A stretch of 64,000 nucleotides of DNA, from the NCBI GenBank assembly GCA_050084985.1, contig JBITNC010000001.1, forward strand, positions 168,826,001-168,890,000, read 5' to 3'. Position 1 is the first letter of the stretch, and every line of letters begins with the position of its first letter. Of the stretch, positions 1 through 13,000 are shown in pieces. This DNA comes from Nageia nagi. Lineage: Eukaryota; Pinophyta. Made by a program: the position numbers and the translations under genes. The notes below the pieces were generated by a model. It did no database searches. It saw nothing but the letters and a program-made list of their open reading frames with translations, and was not told the origin of the DNA.

Positions 1-599
1 GATCTACAAAGGTCCTTGTGGCTATCAGTGAATCAACACCAATCATTTCCTCACTCTTACCAATATATTCTCATAACCAACTCATCCTTGGTTCCTTAGG
101 ATCTCCAACCTTACTCCCACGCTAAGTTAACCTATAACCTATGTCATAAAAGTCTCAAAGCCAACATTAAATTGATATAACTATTGCATATAATCAATCA
201 TAATTAGATATTTTGTAAGATAAATAGTTTCAATCGCATTCAAATTCTCGAAAGCATTCGAGTCTTAATAAGTGCAATTGGGTGGTTCATTACAATATGC
301 AAGGAAATATTGTATGCAAAAACTTGAAAAGATGAAATACAAAAGTAACAACATAGTCATAAACCTCAAACTCAAACTCAACCTCATTAATCAAAATCAA
401 AATAATTTTGGTGAAAAGTAATAACTTAGGAAACCTTGAAACCATAGGATGACCACACCATAGAAAAACCTAAATAGGGTACCTACATATTGAAATTTGA
501 TCTACCATCGAAAGTAGAAAAAGAAACATCTAGTCAACAAAACACATGAAATATTTTATTCCAATTAGATCCAACTAATATTCAGTTACAAGAATATAG
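1..599. other. no recognisable feature
   Basis: AT-rich sequence without a long reading frame, RNA gene or clear repeat that I can support. Confidence 0.5.
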
Positions 600-1190
600 A
601 ATGAAAAAATATTGGCCTTTTGAAAAGTATCAATTTAAGATTGCACTCAATATGGTTTTGCAAATAGAAACACGCAATGCATTATGTTCATTAGCATAAC
701 TTAAAACTATTGATCTTATTAAGAGAATAACAACTGAAGGTAAAGAGAAAATAATTGAAACTATAAATGCATAAGGTAAATTTCTCATGGAAAAATATGT
801 TAAATATGGTGGTAGTTCCACCACCCTATAGTGTACTATAATTTCTATTTTTGCATATCATATAGGACACATTTCATATAGGTTACATATCATGAGTCAC
901 TCCCTTATATGTATTTGGTTACTATGAAAAATTTCATCAAGTTTTTAATCATGATATCATCACATCTTCATCTTCTCAATCACTTTCTATTATTTCTTAT
1001 TTGCTTTTTGTATCTTTTCGTCCTCATCATTTCATTAAGTCTTCTTCTTTCATCAAATGTTTTCCTTTTTTCTATTTATTATCAAGATTCTCAAATTTGC
1101 CATGTTAATGAAATATCTCATGTATAAGGTATTCTTATGTCTAGTTACTACATCCCATATTAGTTGCATTTCATGAAAAATATATACATA
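600..1190 (+). repeat. dispersed repeat R1, copy A
   Basis: This stretch matches the reverse complement of 26470-27090 by eye. Shared landmarks in the same order are a segment around TTGATACTTTTC, a GGTAGTTCCACCACCCT block, a TTTGGTTAC(T/C)ATG block and an AGTTGCATxTCATGAAAA block. The short open frames in it lie on shifting strands and show no family, so I read it as non-coding repeat. The element class is unknown. Confidence 0.65.
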
Positions 1191-2900
1191 AAAAAAGAAA
1201 AAATTAGAAAAAGTGGATATAGTCTCAACTGGGGGCAATATTAGTTTCAACTAAGGGCAATCCAATTTTTAGTTGGGGGTAGCGTGAGTTTTCAACTAGG
1301 GCATGATAAAAACTAGATGTAAAATAGTCAGAAAGGAAAAAATTCAAAAATAAGAATAAGAAAAATTCAATTACAAAAAATAGTTCAAAATTACCCATTC
1401 TAGGGGTATGAAGGTAATTACAGGTAAAGTATATCATTTCAAATGTCATTTTATTTATGATATTCATGTTATGGTATGTTATGATTATTGTTATCATGTT
1501 ATGCTTACCATGTAGAATACTAGTTTAGATAATTATTTAAAAATTAGAGCACCCACGATGTGTGAAAATTATCTTCAAGGTGTTAGTATCATAAATTCTT
1601 TATGATATTCATTACAAAATTTATTATAGTTGATGAATTAAGACTACTATTTCTTTGAATATCTGGTATAAAATATAAGCATTGCTTATGTTATTCATAT
1701 GATTGCTTTTTCAAATAAAATGCATGTTGTACTAATGACATTCAAAATTTTTAGGCCATAAAAATATCATGAGCACAATATCTTCAAAATTGTAGGTCAA
1801 TATGACATAAAGGAATGAAAAGCTTAGGGTATATAAAAATAGCTCATTAGCTAAACAATTGTAGATTATGTGTTACGATAACATTAGTCTACAAAATAAT
1901 ATTATATTGATTTCATCCTTGCTTCTTTTAATTTGAATATCATTATCATGGATGTGATCTATGTAGGTATTATTTCTTTTATTTCCATAGATTATCCCAA
2001 AGATTAGGACCTTCACAGCACCTAAAAAGTTACTCCACACACAAGATAACATTTTGGTCTGAAAAGCAAAAGGCCATTCCAAACCAAAAGGGGGCAAATG
2101 AGATATCATACTCAACATATGAATCATAAAAGGGAAGCTTAATTTGACTCTAAATTTTTTCACTTATCTAAACTTCTTTGAATTATGGAATTTCAATGCT
2201 TTTTATTTCATATCCAAAGAGGGGCAAAATATAAATACCTAAAAATTAATTATTATTCATTTAATAAATCATATACTTAGATATCTTTAAAAATTTCAAA
2301 AGCAATATTACAAATGCCAAGATAAATTTGATATTACAATGCAATGCCATGTGTAATATTACATGTTATATTATTAACCATGTTTCATATTTTAGTGTAT
2401 ATTGAATACAACAATCATTATATTATTGTTATAAATTAGCTTTCATTCCTTTCTATTTCATTGTAGCTTATAAATATAGGAGTTGGAGGTTGACATCCCT
2501 ATCAGATCTCTTTGATAAGTGGTTGTCCCATATGTCATACTTATAGTGTCTCTTGATGCCACTCATTAGAAGATTTATTCGCTCTAAGTTACTACTACAT
2601 GCTATATTTTGGGCATAATCTAATTCTCATCCACTCCATAGAGTTCATACATCATCCACAACATGCATCTTCACAATTCAAAGCTATATATAAAGGAGGT
2701 GGTGAATGCTAGTCTATACCATTGAATATCTTCTACATGCTCACCTTTGGTCTGATCCTCCATATATCTTTATCATAACTTGAGGATTGCCTTATCATAA
2801 TCAGGTGCACACTTTTCATTTATTTATCTATATATTTGGATAAGTATCACTTTTGTAGATTTATTTTATGTTTATATTATTATTTACATATTTTATTATC
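1191..2900. other. unannotated AT-rich stretch
   Basis: Between about 1227 and 1305 a short motif of the form CAACTAGGGGCA recurs about four times with variation. The rest shows no gene. It could be the 5' part of the CACTA element that follows, but no CACTA terminal inverted repeat was found with confidence. Confidence 0.4.
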
Positions 2901-2911
2901 TACACCATTCA

Positions 2912-5900
2912 TGTATTAATGATTACATATTATATAGAGGATCATATGAAAATTTGATTATATATCTAAAGTGTGGTGTAAATATATACCGTTTAAGAAT
3001 GATAGGGAATACTAATCTTCAAAAGAATGTTCATAGCTTTTCAATCATTCATAGGATTTGTAGAATATTTCAATGTAAGTAAATTGTACAATATATGGAT
3101 TAACATGCAAAAAATAGAAGTGAATAAGGTATATTACAAATTCTTGCAGATTCTAAAGCCATGAAACATATAGAAAATATATGGCATGATAAATTTCAAG
3201 ATGAACCTATGAGTGTCAGATTGGGTTTAGAAATTGATGGTGTCAATTCATTTTCCATATAATAATCTAATTATTCATTGTGTCATATTGTTATTATCAA
3301 TTATAACATACCTCCATGGATGTCAATAAAAAAGAACTTTTGATGTTGACTCTCTTAGTTCTTGGACCACATTAAGTGAAAAATATGGATGTCTACCTTG
3401 AACTATTGATTGATGAATTGATACAATTATCGAATGGAGTTCAAAGTGTGATTTATATAAGTAGACCTATCCAACACAAGTCATTCACATTATATGGCAT
3501 CCTATGTTGGACTATACATGACTATCCAAGACTTATTATTTGTTCAAGTATGTATATATAAAATCTTTATTATATTTGCACATATAAAAAGTTAATATAT
3601 CAAAAATATTTGATTTTATTTTACCATATAATAATGTATTCTCTAATAAAAATTATTTTAGGTCTTCGTACAAAAAGCTATCATGCTTGTCCACGATGTT
3701 CAAAAAATCTCACATCGAGATATTTGAAACACTTATAGAAGATGGAATACCTTAGAAATAGAAAATATTTTCCAATGGAACATCCTTTTTGAAATTTGAA
3801 GTAATAATTTAATGGTGATGTTGACTACACCCCCACTTCCAATTACACATCTATGGATTGATGGGTAAAGCATAAGGAAAGTGTAGAAAAATATTGCAAA
3901 AGAGCCTTTGAGGAAGGTACTGCTACAAACCCTGATGATGTTATTGTTCACAAAGATGACTTACCTAAAGGTAAAATTTAATAAAATATATGAATATATA
4001 TATTTATTTGAAAAAATGCATATTTGTAATATTTCAATTTTATTATTTTATCAATTAAATTATTAATTTTATGCATGTTTTTAGACATGAAGAGACTATC
4101 AATTTTGTATAGACTTCCATATTGGAAGGACTTATTAGTGGCATGTATATTGGATCATATATACATTGTAAATAATGTTGCATCTTCTTTATATCAATAT
4201 ATAAAAATTAAAGATTCAGATAATCCTAATGTGAGAAATTATTTAAAAGATACCAATACAATGTGTTTCTTATGGATAACTTATAATGCATATGGATCAA
4301 TAAATGTAACTAATCCCTGCATATGGATTATAACCAAAGAAGAAGTGACCATGCTACACAATATTCATAGAACCATTAAAATACCAAGTGGGTACATTAA
4401 TCATATTTTAGAAGAGCATTCACTATTTATAGTAAAATGACAAGATTAGTCTCATGATTACCATAACTTCTTAAAGGTATTCTCATATTACATGTCTATA
4501 GAAATATTTAAATGCATATTAATATGTATTTTATTAAAAATAAAGTGATTAATATTTGTTGTGCAAAACTTTTAAAAATTTATTTACATAATATTTTTCC
4601 ACTTGCAATTTGTGGATGTGTGAGTTTACCTTTTGATCTAAGATATGCAATTGATCGATTATCAATATTTATAAGGTATCATTTTATGTTTATATACTAG
4701 TATTATTCTATGATGAAAATATCATGTGTTTATTGTTGTATTCAAATTTTAACGTACATTTTGATGTGTATTTATATTATATTTTCATAATTAGGTGGTT
4801 AACTTCGAAGGAGATACGTGTGCATGAAATACATAGGTGGTATAGAGAAATGGCTAAAATTATTTATAAAATTGGAAAAGAAATAGTTGTTAGTTTTATG
4901 GACATACAAGTGCACTTGTTGATCCATCTAGTAGATCATATTGAAATAGCAAGTGTTATAAGTGGTAGAAACATATTTTTTATGAAGAAATTTTTAAAAA
5001 TACTAAAAGCATTTGTTAGACAACAATCATTACCAGAAGGATCTATAGGTGAGGGATACATTGTATATGAATCTAAATTCTATTCAAGTCAGTATATTTT
5101 TGAAATCCATAAATTGTCCCCAAGGATGTGTAATGTAGATGACTCAGAAAAATTATAAGGGAAGGTTTTAAAAACAAATTAGACAATATATTCTCTTGCA
5201 AGTACATCTAACAATATTTGAGATTTTAGTAATTTATAAGAGTATATATGTACATGCATTTTAGATTTAATTTAATTAATACATACTAATGAATATATAT
5301 GATGATATCATGATTTTACAAATTATGATAAATATGAATCTATAAACCAATTTATCATGATGAATATGGAATGTTGTAAACAATGGATTGAATTGTACAA
5401 TAGTAAAAGAAGTGTAATTCCAAGAGAACATACCTTGTTTTGTACTATAAATACAAGGGGTCCTCTACCTTCACATATGATAGGGGAAAATTGGCCAAAA
5501 GAGTGTACAAGGTCATGGATGAAGGAAGCAATGGAAGAGAAATAAAATAGAGGAGAAAGGATAGATGAATATGCATACAATATAGCTATTGGATGCAATA
5601 AAATAGTAATTATTATTTATTCATTTGCTTATAATTTTTTTACATTTTTATAAGACTTTCATGGATAATTAATATAAATTAATGATTACATTAATAACAT
5701 TTTCATGTAAATATGTGCAGGTATTGTATTTCCCTACAATGTGGGTATATGGTCAATACTTCAAAATTAAAAAGAATGATGAAATATTTGAATATGGAGT
5801 GATGGTTGAATTTGACCAAGAAAGTTATACAAGTACAAAATATATAAAATAAATAGAATGAAAGTTATAATATATTAGAAAAAATTAAGAAATTATTCAA

Positions 5901-6165
5901 TTGGAATATAGATTATTTCAGTGTGTAGTATTTAGATGTAAATGGTTCGAAGGATTTAATAGAAGAACAATCTTGTATGATGAACCTAGTGGTTATCATG
6001 CTATTAATTCCACACGATATTTATCTTAAGATAAAGAGCCTTATATTTTACCATAATATTATAGTCAAGTATTTTTCATTCTATATGTATTAGATAAGAA
6101 ATGATGGTTTGTAATTAGTTATGATCCAAGAGGAAAATATATTATACACCCTATTGATAAATACG
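2912..6165 (+). pseudogene. decayed CACTA (En/Spm) transposase, TNP2-DUF4218-DUF4216
   Basis: Conceptual translation in shifting frames follows the TNP2 transposase family of CACTA elements. In order it shows a decayed CxxCG zinc motif (about 2960), a block ending MSVRLGLEIDGVN (3210-3250), YNIPPWMSIKKE (3300-3340), LLIDELIQLSNGV (3400), KSYHACPRCSKN (3670-3705), LPYWKDLLVACILDHIYIVNN (4105-4170), and a PSGYINHI block near 4390. From 4850 to 5150 comes DUF4218-like sequence with SFMDIQVHLLIHLVDH and PEGSIGEGYI. From 5740 to 6165 comes DUF4216-like sequence with VVFRCKWFEGF. Several joints carry clean splice signals, for example GTATGT...TTTTAG near 3546-3660 and introns ending TTTTTAG near 4082 and ATTAG near 4795. 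Stops and frameshifts make it non-functional. Part of 2931-2995 is closely similar at nucleotide level to 62480-62555, the second CACTA copy. The family call is firm, while the ends are uncertain. Confidence 0.85.
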
Positions 6166-6384
6166 ATAGTTAGAGATTGTATTGTTGAACCATGAAAATA
6201 TGTTATGATGTTATCTTATGATACATTAAATATATCTAAACATTAATATATTATCATTTTCAACTAAAATGAGTTACTTTAATTTTATATGATTTTATGT
6301 ACCATTATGACATACCTATTACTTTTTAGTGATTATAAATAATTGATACATTTAATGTATTTGAAATTAATACATTTAATGTAT

Positions 6385-6606
6385 TTGAACCTTAAATCCT
6401 AAAACCCTAAACCATAAATTTGTAAACTTAAAATCTTAATCCCTAGACCCTAAAACCTAAACCTATAAACCCCTAAACCCAAAATCCTAATACCTAAACT
6501 CCTAAACCGAAAACCTTAAAATATAAACCCATAAAACCATAAACCATACACCCTTAAAACCTTAAAAATCTAAACCTTAAACCCTTAAAATCCTAAACCT
6601 TAAAAA
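6385..6606 (+). repeat. degenerate telomere-like array A (CCCTAAA)
   Basis: A run of imperfect units around TAAACCC, AAACCCTAAA, CTTAAAACC and similar. The C-rich strand reads 5' to 3' on plus. The plant telomere repeat is TTTAGGG/CCCTAAA, and here units vary in length and base content, so this is a decayed interstitial array and not a chromosome end. Confidence 0.85.
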
Positions 6607-7639
6607 TGACTTTATAATAAAAGCAATTACACCATTATTATGGGTAGAGCATGGTTTTCCAAATCAGTGTACAATACATTACCCATGTCATGATTAGGTT
6701 GTGTAGGAGAATTTCTATAAGGCCATAACATTATATTTGCTCTTTAGGAGAATGACCACAATGCTAACATTTTCTTTGATGATAAAACTATAATCCATGC
6801 ATTGATCCTCTTTTCTTTTAATGGAAATGAAGACACAATAAAAAAATACACCCAAAGCAATTCCCAATGATGGTATAAATAGTATTTAATATGGAAAGGC
6901 CCTGTGAAAGTAACATCAATTAGGTTTCATACATCAAGGTATCCAGTCATGCAGTTATATTTTATTTTTATGAATTAGATTAGCAACAAAAGAAAGGTAA
7001 TTTCTCAAATGTGTTGAAGCATATGGTTCTTTATTTAGCTGGTGTGTAATGGGGAATGAAAGGTTTAATAGAGCTTTGAGACCTATGAAGGTGTTGTGCC
7101 TACACAACATACCCCAAAATACAATATTTTAAGGACCCTATTTTTACAAAGGAAATGAGGTGCATTGCCTTGAGATTGGCTTTTGATGACATATAATTCA
7201 TTATGAAGAGTGTAAACATGATATCAGGGAGTGATTCATGAAGATCATGTAATGAAGACCCTGAAAAGTATCAAAGTATCTAGTCATTAGTTTTACAACC
7301 AAGGAGCCAAGATCTGAGAGATACCATCGAAGCATGAATTTTTGGGTTTAGAATGAGGCCAATGGAGATGGGGTCATTTTTCAAGTTTGAAATCAGAGAG
7401 CACATGCCAAAAGAATACCCCATTATAGATAATTTAGGCTTGGAATTTTCATATTTTGATCAAGTTTGCTCCTTAGGGAGCTAGGCATAAGTTTGCATGC
7501 CTTTGGTGACATCAAAGGCCAAAAAGCTTATTTAGCATGCAAAATTTACCATGCTAAAAAATGGTTTCAAGGTTGGATTTGAGTACCAATTTCCATTATG
7601 ATAAGAATAATGTATGTCAAAATTGGCAAAAAATGACCA
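6607..7639. other. non-coding stretch before tandem repeats
   Basis: No gene is visible. From about 7458 (GATCAAGTTTGC...) it contains sequence resembling the 184-bp repeat family found further right, at 7859-8595. Confidence 0.4.
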
Positions 7640-7765
7640 AAGTAACCTTGATCGACTACATTAGTCAGCCAAGGTAACCTTGAATGACTACATTAGTTAA
7701 CCCAAGAAACCTTGATTGACTACATTAGTCAACCTAGGCAACCTTAATTGACTATATCAATTAGC
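7640..7765 (+). repeat. short tandem repeat, about 32 bp x 4
   Basis: Four imperfect units share the form AACCTTGATTGACTACATTA followed by GTCAACC with small changes. The third and fourth units are the most diverged. They sit between two segments that resemble the 184-bp family, as if an inner slippage expansion. Confidence 0.85.
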
Positions 7766-7858
7766 ATTAAATTTTGATTCGAGAAAATGGACAATCTAGC
7801 ACATGGGTTTTATGTAGAATTGAAAATCATGGAAGAATAGGATTGGACTTTTCAAAAT

Positions 7859-8595
7859 TGGCCAAATTTGAGGCCCTCTAACCATAAGCGTACATTTTCA
7901 AGCCTATGGAAATCTAATAGAATGATTTCTAGCACTTAAAAGGAGGAGGTAAAATGGATTTTTGCTAAAAACCAAGTTTGAGCTCATAAATTGATGGAAA
8001 AGATCATTCTAAGACACATTAAACTTAGAATTTTTGCATTTTGAGCAAGGGCAATTCCCTGAATTCATAGGCACACATTTCCATGTCTATATATGATTGA
8101 ATGGAGTGAAAATGAGCACCTAAGTTAAGGAGGGAAATGAATTTTTTCTCAAAAACCAAATTTGAAGACATCAATGCACAAAGGAGGCCATTTTAGAAAG
8201 GTTTAAACTTTGAAAATTTTGATTTTGAGTAAGGGAAATGCCCCAAATTTCTAGGTGCACATTTCCATGCCATTAGGCCATCTAAATAAGTAAAAAATGG
8301 CACCTACCTTCATGGAGAAAAATCAAAGTTTGGGTAAAAATTGATTCCAAGCATGGGGTTGGATGAAAGGGGTCATTCTAAGCACAATTAAACTTTGAAT
8401 TTTTTTATTTTGACCATATATGGAGGCCCAAAAAGCTAGGTGTACAAATGAAGGGGTTTGGTGACTTCAAAACTCCATAGAGCATGCAAAATGCACCAAG
8501 CTAAAAAATAATTTTCAAAATAGATTTGAATACCCATTTCTATTATATTAAGGATAGTGTATATTGAAATTGAGCAAAAATGAACAATTCAATCA
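7859..8595 (+). repeat. diverged tandem repeat, unit about 184 bp
   Basis: Equivalent unit starts lie at about 7859, 8043 (GAGCAAGGGC), 8227 (GAGTAAGGG) and 8412 (GACCATATA), giving spacings of 184, 184 and 185 bp. Each unit carries a block like GGxxCACATTTCCATG, a block like AAAAACCAAxTTTGA, and ends near AAACTTxGAATTTTT. Copies are substantially diverged. The unit is close to nucleosome-repeat length, a common size for plant satellites, but only about four copies are present. Confidence 0.75.
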
Positions 8596-8597
8596 GC

Positions 8598-8715
8598 TAA
8601 AGCACCAAAAGCACTTGAGCACTAAAGTAAAGTACCAAAGGCACTTGGAGCACCAAAGTAGAGCACCAAAAGTACTTGGAGCACAAAAGGCTTTTGGAGC
8701 ACCAAAGCACATTTG
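8598..8715 (+). repeat. short tandem repeat based on AGCACCAAAAGCACTTGG
   Basis: Roughly six imperfect copies of a unit about 20 bp long, containing GAGCACCAAAG and GCACTTGG. It lies directly after the 184-bp array. Confidence 0.8.
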
Positions 8716-9329
8716 AGTATCATTTTTGGTCATTTAAGCCAATTTTTTAAAAAATCCAAATCTTGACTCCAAGATCTAAAAAAACTTCAAATTGATCTTA
8801 AACATCTCTGAGATCCATGCCCAATCCATTCATGGCCATATAAGATCCTTTTGGGCATTTTTTATTTTTATTTTTTAAATTTTGGACCCTCCCATATTTT
8901 CAAATTTTAGACTAAAAAATCCATTTTTCAGAAAATCTTCACTACAATCCTCAAAATCTTGCCAAGAGCACTCAATAAATGGTGGAATCCACATTTTAGC
9001 AAAAAGAGTACACAAAGATGGTGAAGAAGATCTAAAGTTGGCTCCAAATCCGTAAAATCTTTTGTAAAAGGATCAATTTTCATGTATATACACTAAAAGT
9101 GATTGAAAGGAAGAATGTATTCTTGTACCACTTCAAATGTAATTTCATTTCAATTTGCATTTCAATTAGACTAGATTAGGATTAGGGCAACACTAAAAGT
9201 GAGCTCCAAAAGTTTATAAATAGACCATAAGGGGTCTTATTTTGGGTAGAATGAAAATTTGGAGAAAAGTTTAAATTTTTTGTAAAAGAGGAAATTTTTT
9301 TGTAAACTCTTTTGCAAGCTAATACAAAG
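8716..9329. other. non-coding stretch
   Basis: AT-rich, without a supported gene. Short direct matches such as CACTAAAAGTGA occur near 9092 and 9191. Confidence 0.4.
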
Positions 9330-9555
9330 GTGGAAAGCTATTCTATCTCCAAATTGCAGCATATATGCCCTAAGTATATAGCTTAAAATGGTAGAACCAA
9401 AAATCCATGTTGCTCGCATATTGAAGGTTAATAGGGCTGAGGAAGTCAAATTTGTAGGTGGCTGGTCCTAATTCATCTAGCAAGATACAATTTTGGTTAT
9501 TTTTAAGCTATATACTTGGGTGTATATGTTTGAATTTGGAGGGAGGATAGCTTCA
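9330..9555. repeat. foldback element F, copy 1
   Basis: The left arm (about 9335-9392) and right arm (about 9498-9553) are imperfect reverse complements. Both contain the core AAGTATATAGCTTAAAA in opposite orientation, and the outer parts read AAGCTATTCTATCTCCAAATT against AAGCTATCCTCCCTCCAAATT when complemented. The loop is about 105 bp. A diverged relative lies at 19535-19795 with matching arm and loop motifs. The class is unknown: a foldback or MITE-like unit is possible. Confidence 0.65.
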
Positions 9556-10670
9556 TCCAATATAAAATGGTGACTTATTTTCTCAAGCGATTTTGTCATT
9601 CATGGAGTGGCGAATTGGATCTCTTTTATGACTCTCTTTTATAGTTTGAGTATTTTCACTTCATTCCTTGAAAACTTTTGAGTTTTAGGAGAAAATTGTT
9701 GTTCACATCTTGAAAAACACTTCAAATTACTTCTAGTTTCTTACTTATTTACCTCTCGCATGTTGAAACAAATGTATTTTGAAACTATTTCTATTCCACA
9801 TCTAATTTGAAAGCTATCATAAACTTGATTCTAAAAGCGTGATCTACATTAAATTCTTTTGATTGCATTGATCCTATTTCTAGAGTACCAAAAATCAACC
9901 TTGCCTTGTGTTATAGATTCAAAGATAATTGGATAATAATCATTTACTTTGAACTAGATTAAGTGAATGGAGACTTCTTGATTGATTGGAAAATGAATTA
10001 TTTTAGACAATGCTTTGTTGTGACAATCATGTTGTAATCTAATCAGTATTGGATCATTCTCTTTTATTTTCTTATTTTTATCTTTCTTGCATTCATTTTT
10101 TACAAAACCATAACAACCATTAGTCATTGCATGATGAACACCTTGTCCCTATAAAAAATGCGAGTTAACAACTACTACCTCCCTCAAACTAGTTGAATTC
10201 ATTCCCCAAACTATATAAAATTATGATACTTTAATGGGAACATGAACAAACCTTGGGGTTTCAGTCCTTTCAAGAGGAGGTAAGTTATGCTATCTCACCT
10301 AAATGATGGGTTGCTTTCCTCATCTAGATAGTGTGCAAGAGATCATAAACCAATAGGGAAGGTTTCCATCCCAATAGAAGGCATTTGGACTAAGCACAAA
10401 TGTAGTGAACCCTGTACTCAAACATCTCCTCAAGGTATTCCAAGTGTTGGGTTGGTTTCAAGTTCTGGTAATTTTATGAGTTTATGCACTAGTTTTAAAT
10501 TTTTATACTTTTTTGGGTCTAATTTTTTAAATGTATGCAACTATATGATAATGAATTAGAGCTCATTAAAGAGGACAACTACAAAGTTATGGCTAATATT
10601 ATGTTACAGTATTTGAAAGAAGGAGAAAAAGAACTAAAGTTTTGGTTGATGCTAAAAACTTAACCATAAA
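9556..10670. other. non-coding stretch
   Basis: No coding family is recognised on either strand. Composition is similar to the flanking AT-rich repeats. Confidence 0.4.
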
Positions 10671-10674
10671 TTAC

Positions 10675-11135
10675 TTTAAACGCTAAACCCCTAAAACCAT
10701 AAAACCTTAAACCCTAAATCCTTAAACCCAAACCCCAAAACCCCTAAAACTCTAAACCCAAAAACTTAAATCCTAAACCCCTAAAACCCAAAACCCTTAC
10801 CCTTAAAACCTACCTAAACCCCTAAAACCATAAAACCTTAAACCCCTATACCCTAAAACCATAAAACCTTAAACCCCTGTACCCTAAAACCCTAAACCCT
10901 TATAACCCTAAAATCCTAAACTTTTAAATCCTTAAAACCTTAAACCCTAAACCCTAAAACCTTATACCCCTAAATGTTAAAACCATAAACTTGCATAACC
11001 TTGAACCCTACAACCCCAAATCCTTAAAACCCTAAACCATTAAAACCCTACAACCCCAAACCCTTGAAACCCCAAAACCTATCCCTTAAAAACATAAAAT
11101 CCTAAACCTTAGACCCTTAAAAACCTAAAACCCTA
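10675..11135 (+). repeat. degenerate telomere-like array B (CCCTAAA)
   Basis: About 460 bp of imperfect CCCTAAA-type units, with many AAAACC and TAAACCC variants and a repeated ACCATAAAACCTTAAACCCC stretch. Same orientation as arrays A and D. Confidence 0.9.
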
Positions 11136-11264
11136 AATATTAAATTATTGTAATTTTTTAAATACATGTGTAAATTTTTACATCAACATTAGAACAAACC
11201 AAATTAGTTTAATATTGGAATATATCATCATATATGATATCAAGTTGCATCATCTTTGGAAAAA

Positions 11265-11425
11265 TGTGGTATTATTTTTAGCATCACATGCCAATCAAAC
11301 TATATCAAACCTAATGCTAAAATTGACATCAAACTCAACATCATTTTTAACATCATGCAACGTTAAATTTAACTTCAAACTGCATCAAACTTGCTATCAA
11401 ACTTGACATCAAACATGTAATCAAA
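11265..11425 (+). repeat. CATCAAAC-type short repeats
   Basis: At least eight copies of a motif like CATCAAACT or CATCAAACTTG in about 150 bp, preceding a TGTTGTAGTA sequence near 11533-11545. Dense subterminal repeats ending in GTAGTG are typical of CACTA ends. Here the last base differs and no partner terminus was found, so a CACTA end is only a possibility. Confidence 0.5.
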
Positions 11426-11569
11426 ATCAACACCATTAAATGTAAGAAAATATCGATGACACATAATTGATGTTATTTAAATCAAGGATATTACTCAAAT
11501 ATAGCTCACATGTGCTTGACACTATAAAAGGTTTGTGTTGTAGTATACCAAAACCCAAAAATGAGGTGG

Positions 11570-13000
11570 TTAAAAACTATCATACCAAAATTGCCTCAAA
11601 TTACTCACCTCCAAAGCCTATTTTTTGGTTCGGTGAATGAATCCAAGATTTGATCTTAGCTCCTTTAGCATCATATAACTCAATAACTTTAAGTTCATAA
11701 TGAATTTGAGTAACATAATCTTAAAGGTAAGGATTAAGAGGACAAGCCTCAAGCTGAATTGTGCCTTCAATAATTCATCTTGAACAATAGAAAAAATGTG
11801 TCTTAAAAATTATGCTACCTTCTTACCCAAACTACCAAGAAAAATCATAGTGCAAATGATAGTGTCATTCCACCATTTAATACAAGCCTTATTGCTAGTA
11901 GGCATGGGAATTAAATTATAAACTCTCTGAATATGATTCATCATAGAGGGGTTTTGAAAAAAGATGTATTGAAAAATGGATCTTATATTTCCTCTAAGGT
12001 AAAGAGGAAGAATTCACATTAAACATAAATGAGAGAGTGATCAAAAGTTACAATGTTATAAGTAATTTTAACAATAGGCATAGAGGGAAATCTTCAATGA
12101 TAAATAAATTATTTATGATGAAACAACATGGCTCTATCAAGTTGCTTAAGAATTCTTGCATGGAAAACTTGGAAGTTAAACCACATATACCAAAGATTCT
12201 CAAGCATAAAAAATATGATTTATTGTATGAACTTTAGAATAAATAAGAAATTTACCAACAAAATATTATAGCTTGGTGAGTTAGTAGTTTAACTTATAAG
12301 CAAAATTTTCAATAATATTTTTTAAAAAGTTGTAAGCGATGCTTTGAAGGAAAAAGAAATATAAAAAACTAAACATATCATATAGGTATATCAATTTCTA
12401 TTAATATTTTATAAGCACTTAGTCTAGGCTAGGTGAGAGCATTGAGTTTTCTTCCATTGTATGCTAGAACTAGAAGACAAACAAAAAATATCCAAATATC
12501 CTAGAGATTTTGGAATTTCCCCTTCATCCTCAATAAGGGTGAGAATCATCATTGATAAATTGTCCATTAATAGGTTGAAGAGGGGAATTGAGAAGAGAGA
12601 TCCCTTACACCAAGTTCATAGAAGCACCACTTTGTATCACATAGTTAAAGGCTTTTGTAGCTATCATATATAAAGTTGGAGCTAAAGGAAAATCCTAATA
12701 AATAACCAATAAATGAAAAAAATAATATTTTAATACCCATTCATTATGGTACAAGTTTAGGCATTTACAAAGAGCACATTGACAAATGAAATAAAAGTAG
12801 GTTTAAAGTGAAGTGTTAGAAGCATTTGCAAAATGAAATGCTAGTTAATTATGCCATATATCGTTTCAAAATCTAACTTGAAAAATTCTTTAGGTTGATG
12901 TAATTTTGCATTCATTACATGCCTTCCTTAGCAACAAGGATATTATCAAGAATATAACTTCTACAAATAAAACTAGTTTACTCTAGATGAACATTGATAT
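11570..13000 (-). pseudogene. LINE (non-LTR) reverse transcriptase remnant
   Basis: Translating the minus strand in mixed frames gives plant LINE ORF2 motifs in the right order. These are ILDNILVAKEGM (about 12925-12960), FFKLDFETIYGII with the RT domain 1 lysine and aspartate (about 12845-12885), TCTIMNGY (about 12730), ATKAFNYVIQSGA (about 12630), ISLLNSPLQPINGQFINDDS (about 12545-12605, the position of the catalytic (F/Y)xDD box, here decayed to INDDS), and SIQWKKTQC (about 12445). Further on come a thumb-like block and WWNDTIICTMIFLGSLGKK (about 11825-11880). Stops and frameshifts are frequent. The segment up to about 13900 may hold the linker between endonuclease and RT, but I could not identify it. 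It lies between array B and the DCC1 gene. Confidence 0.8.
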
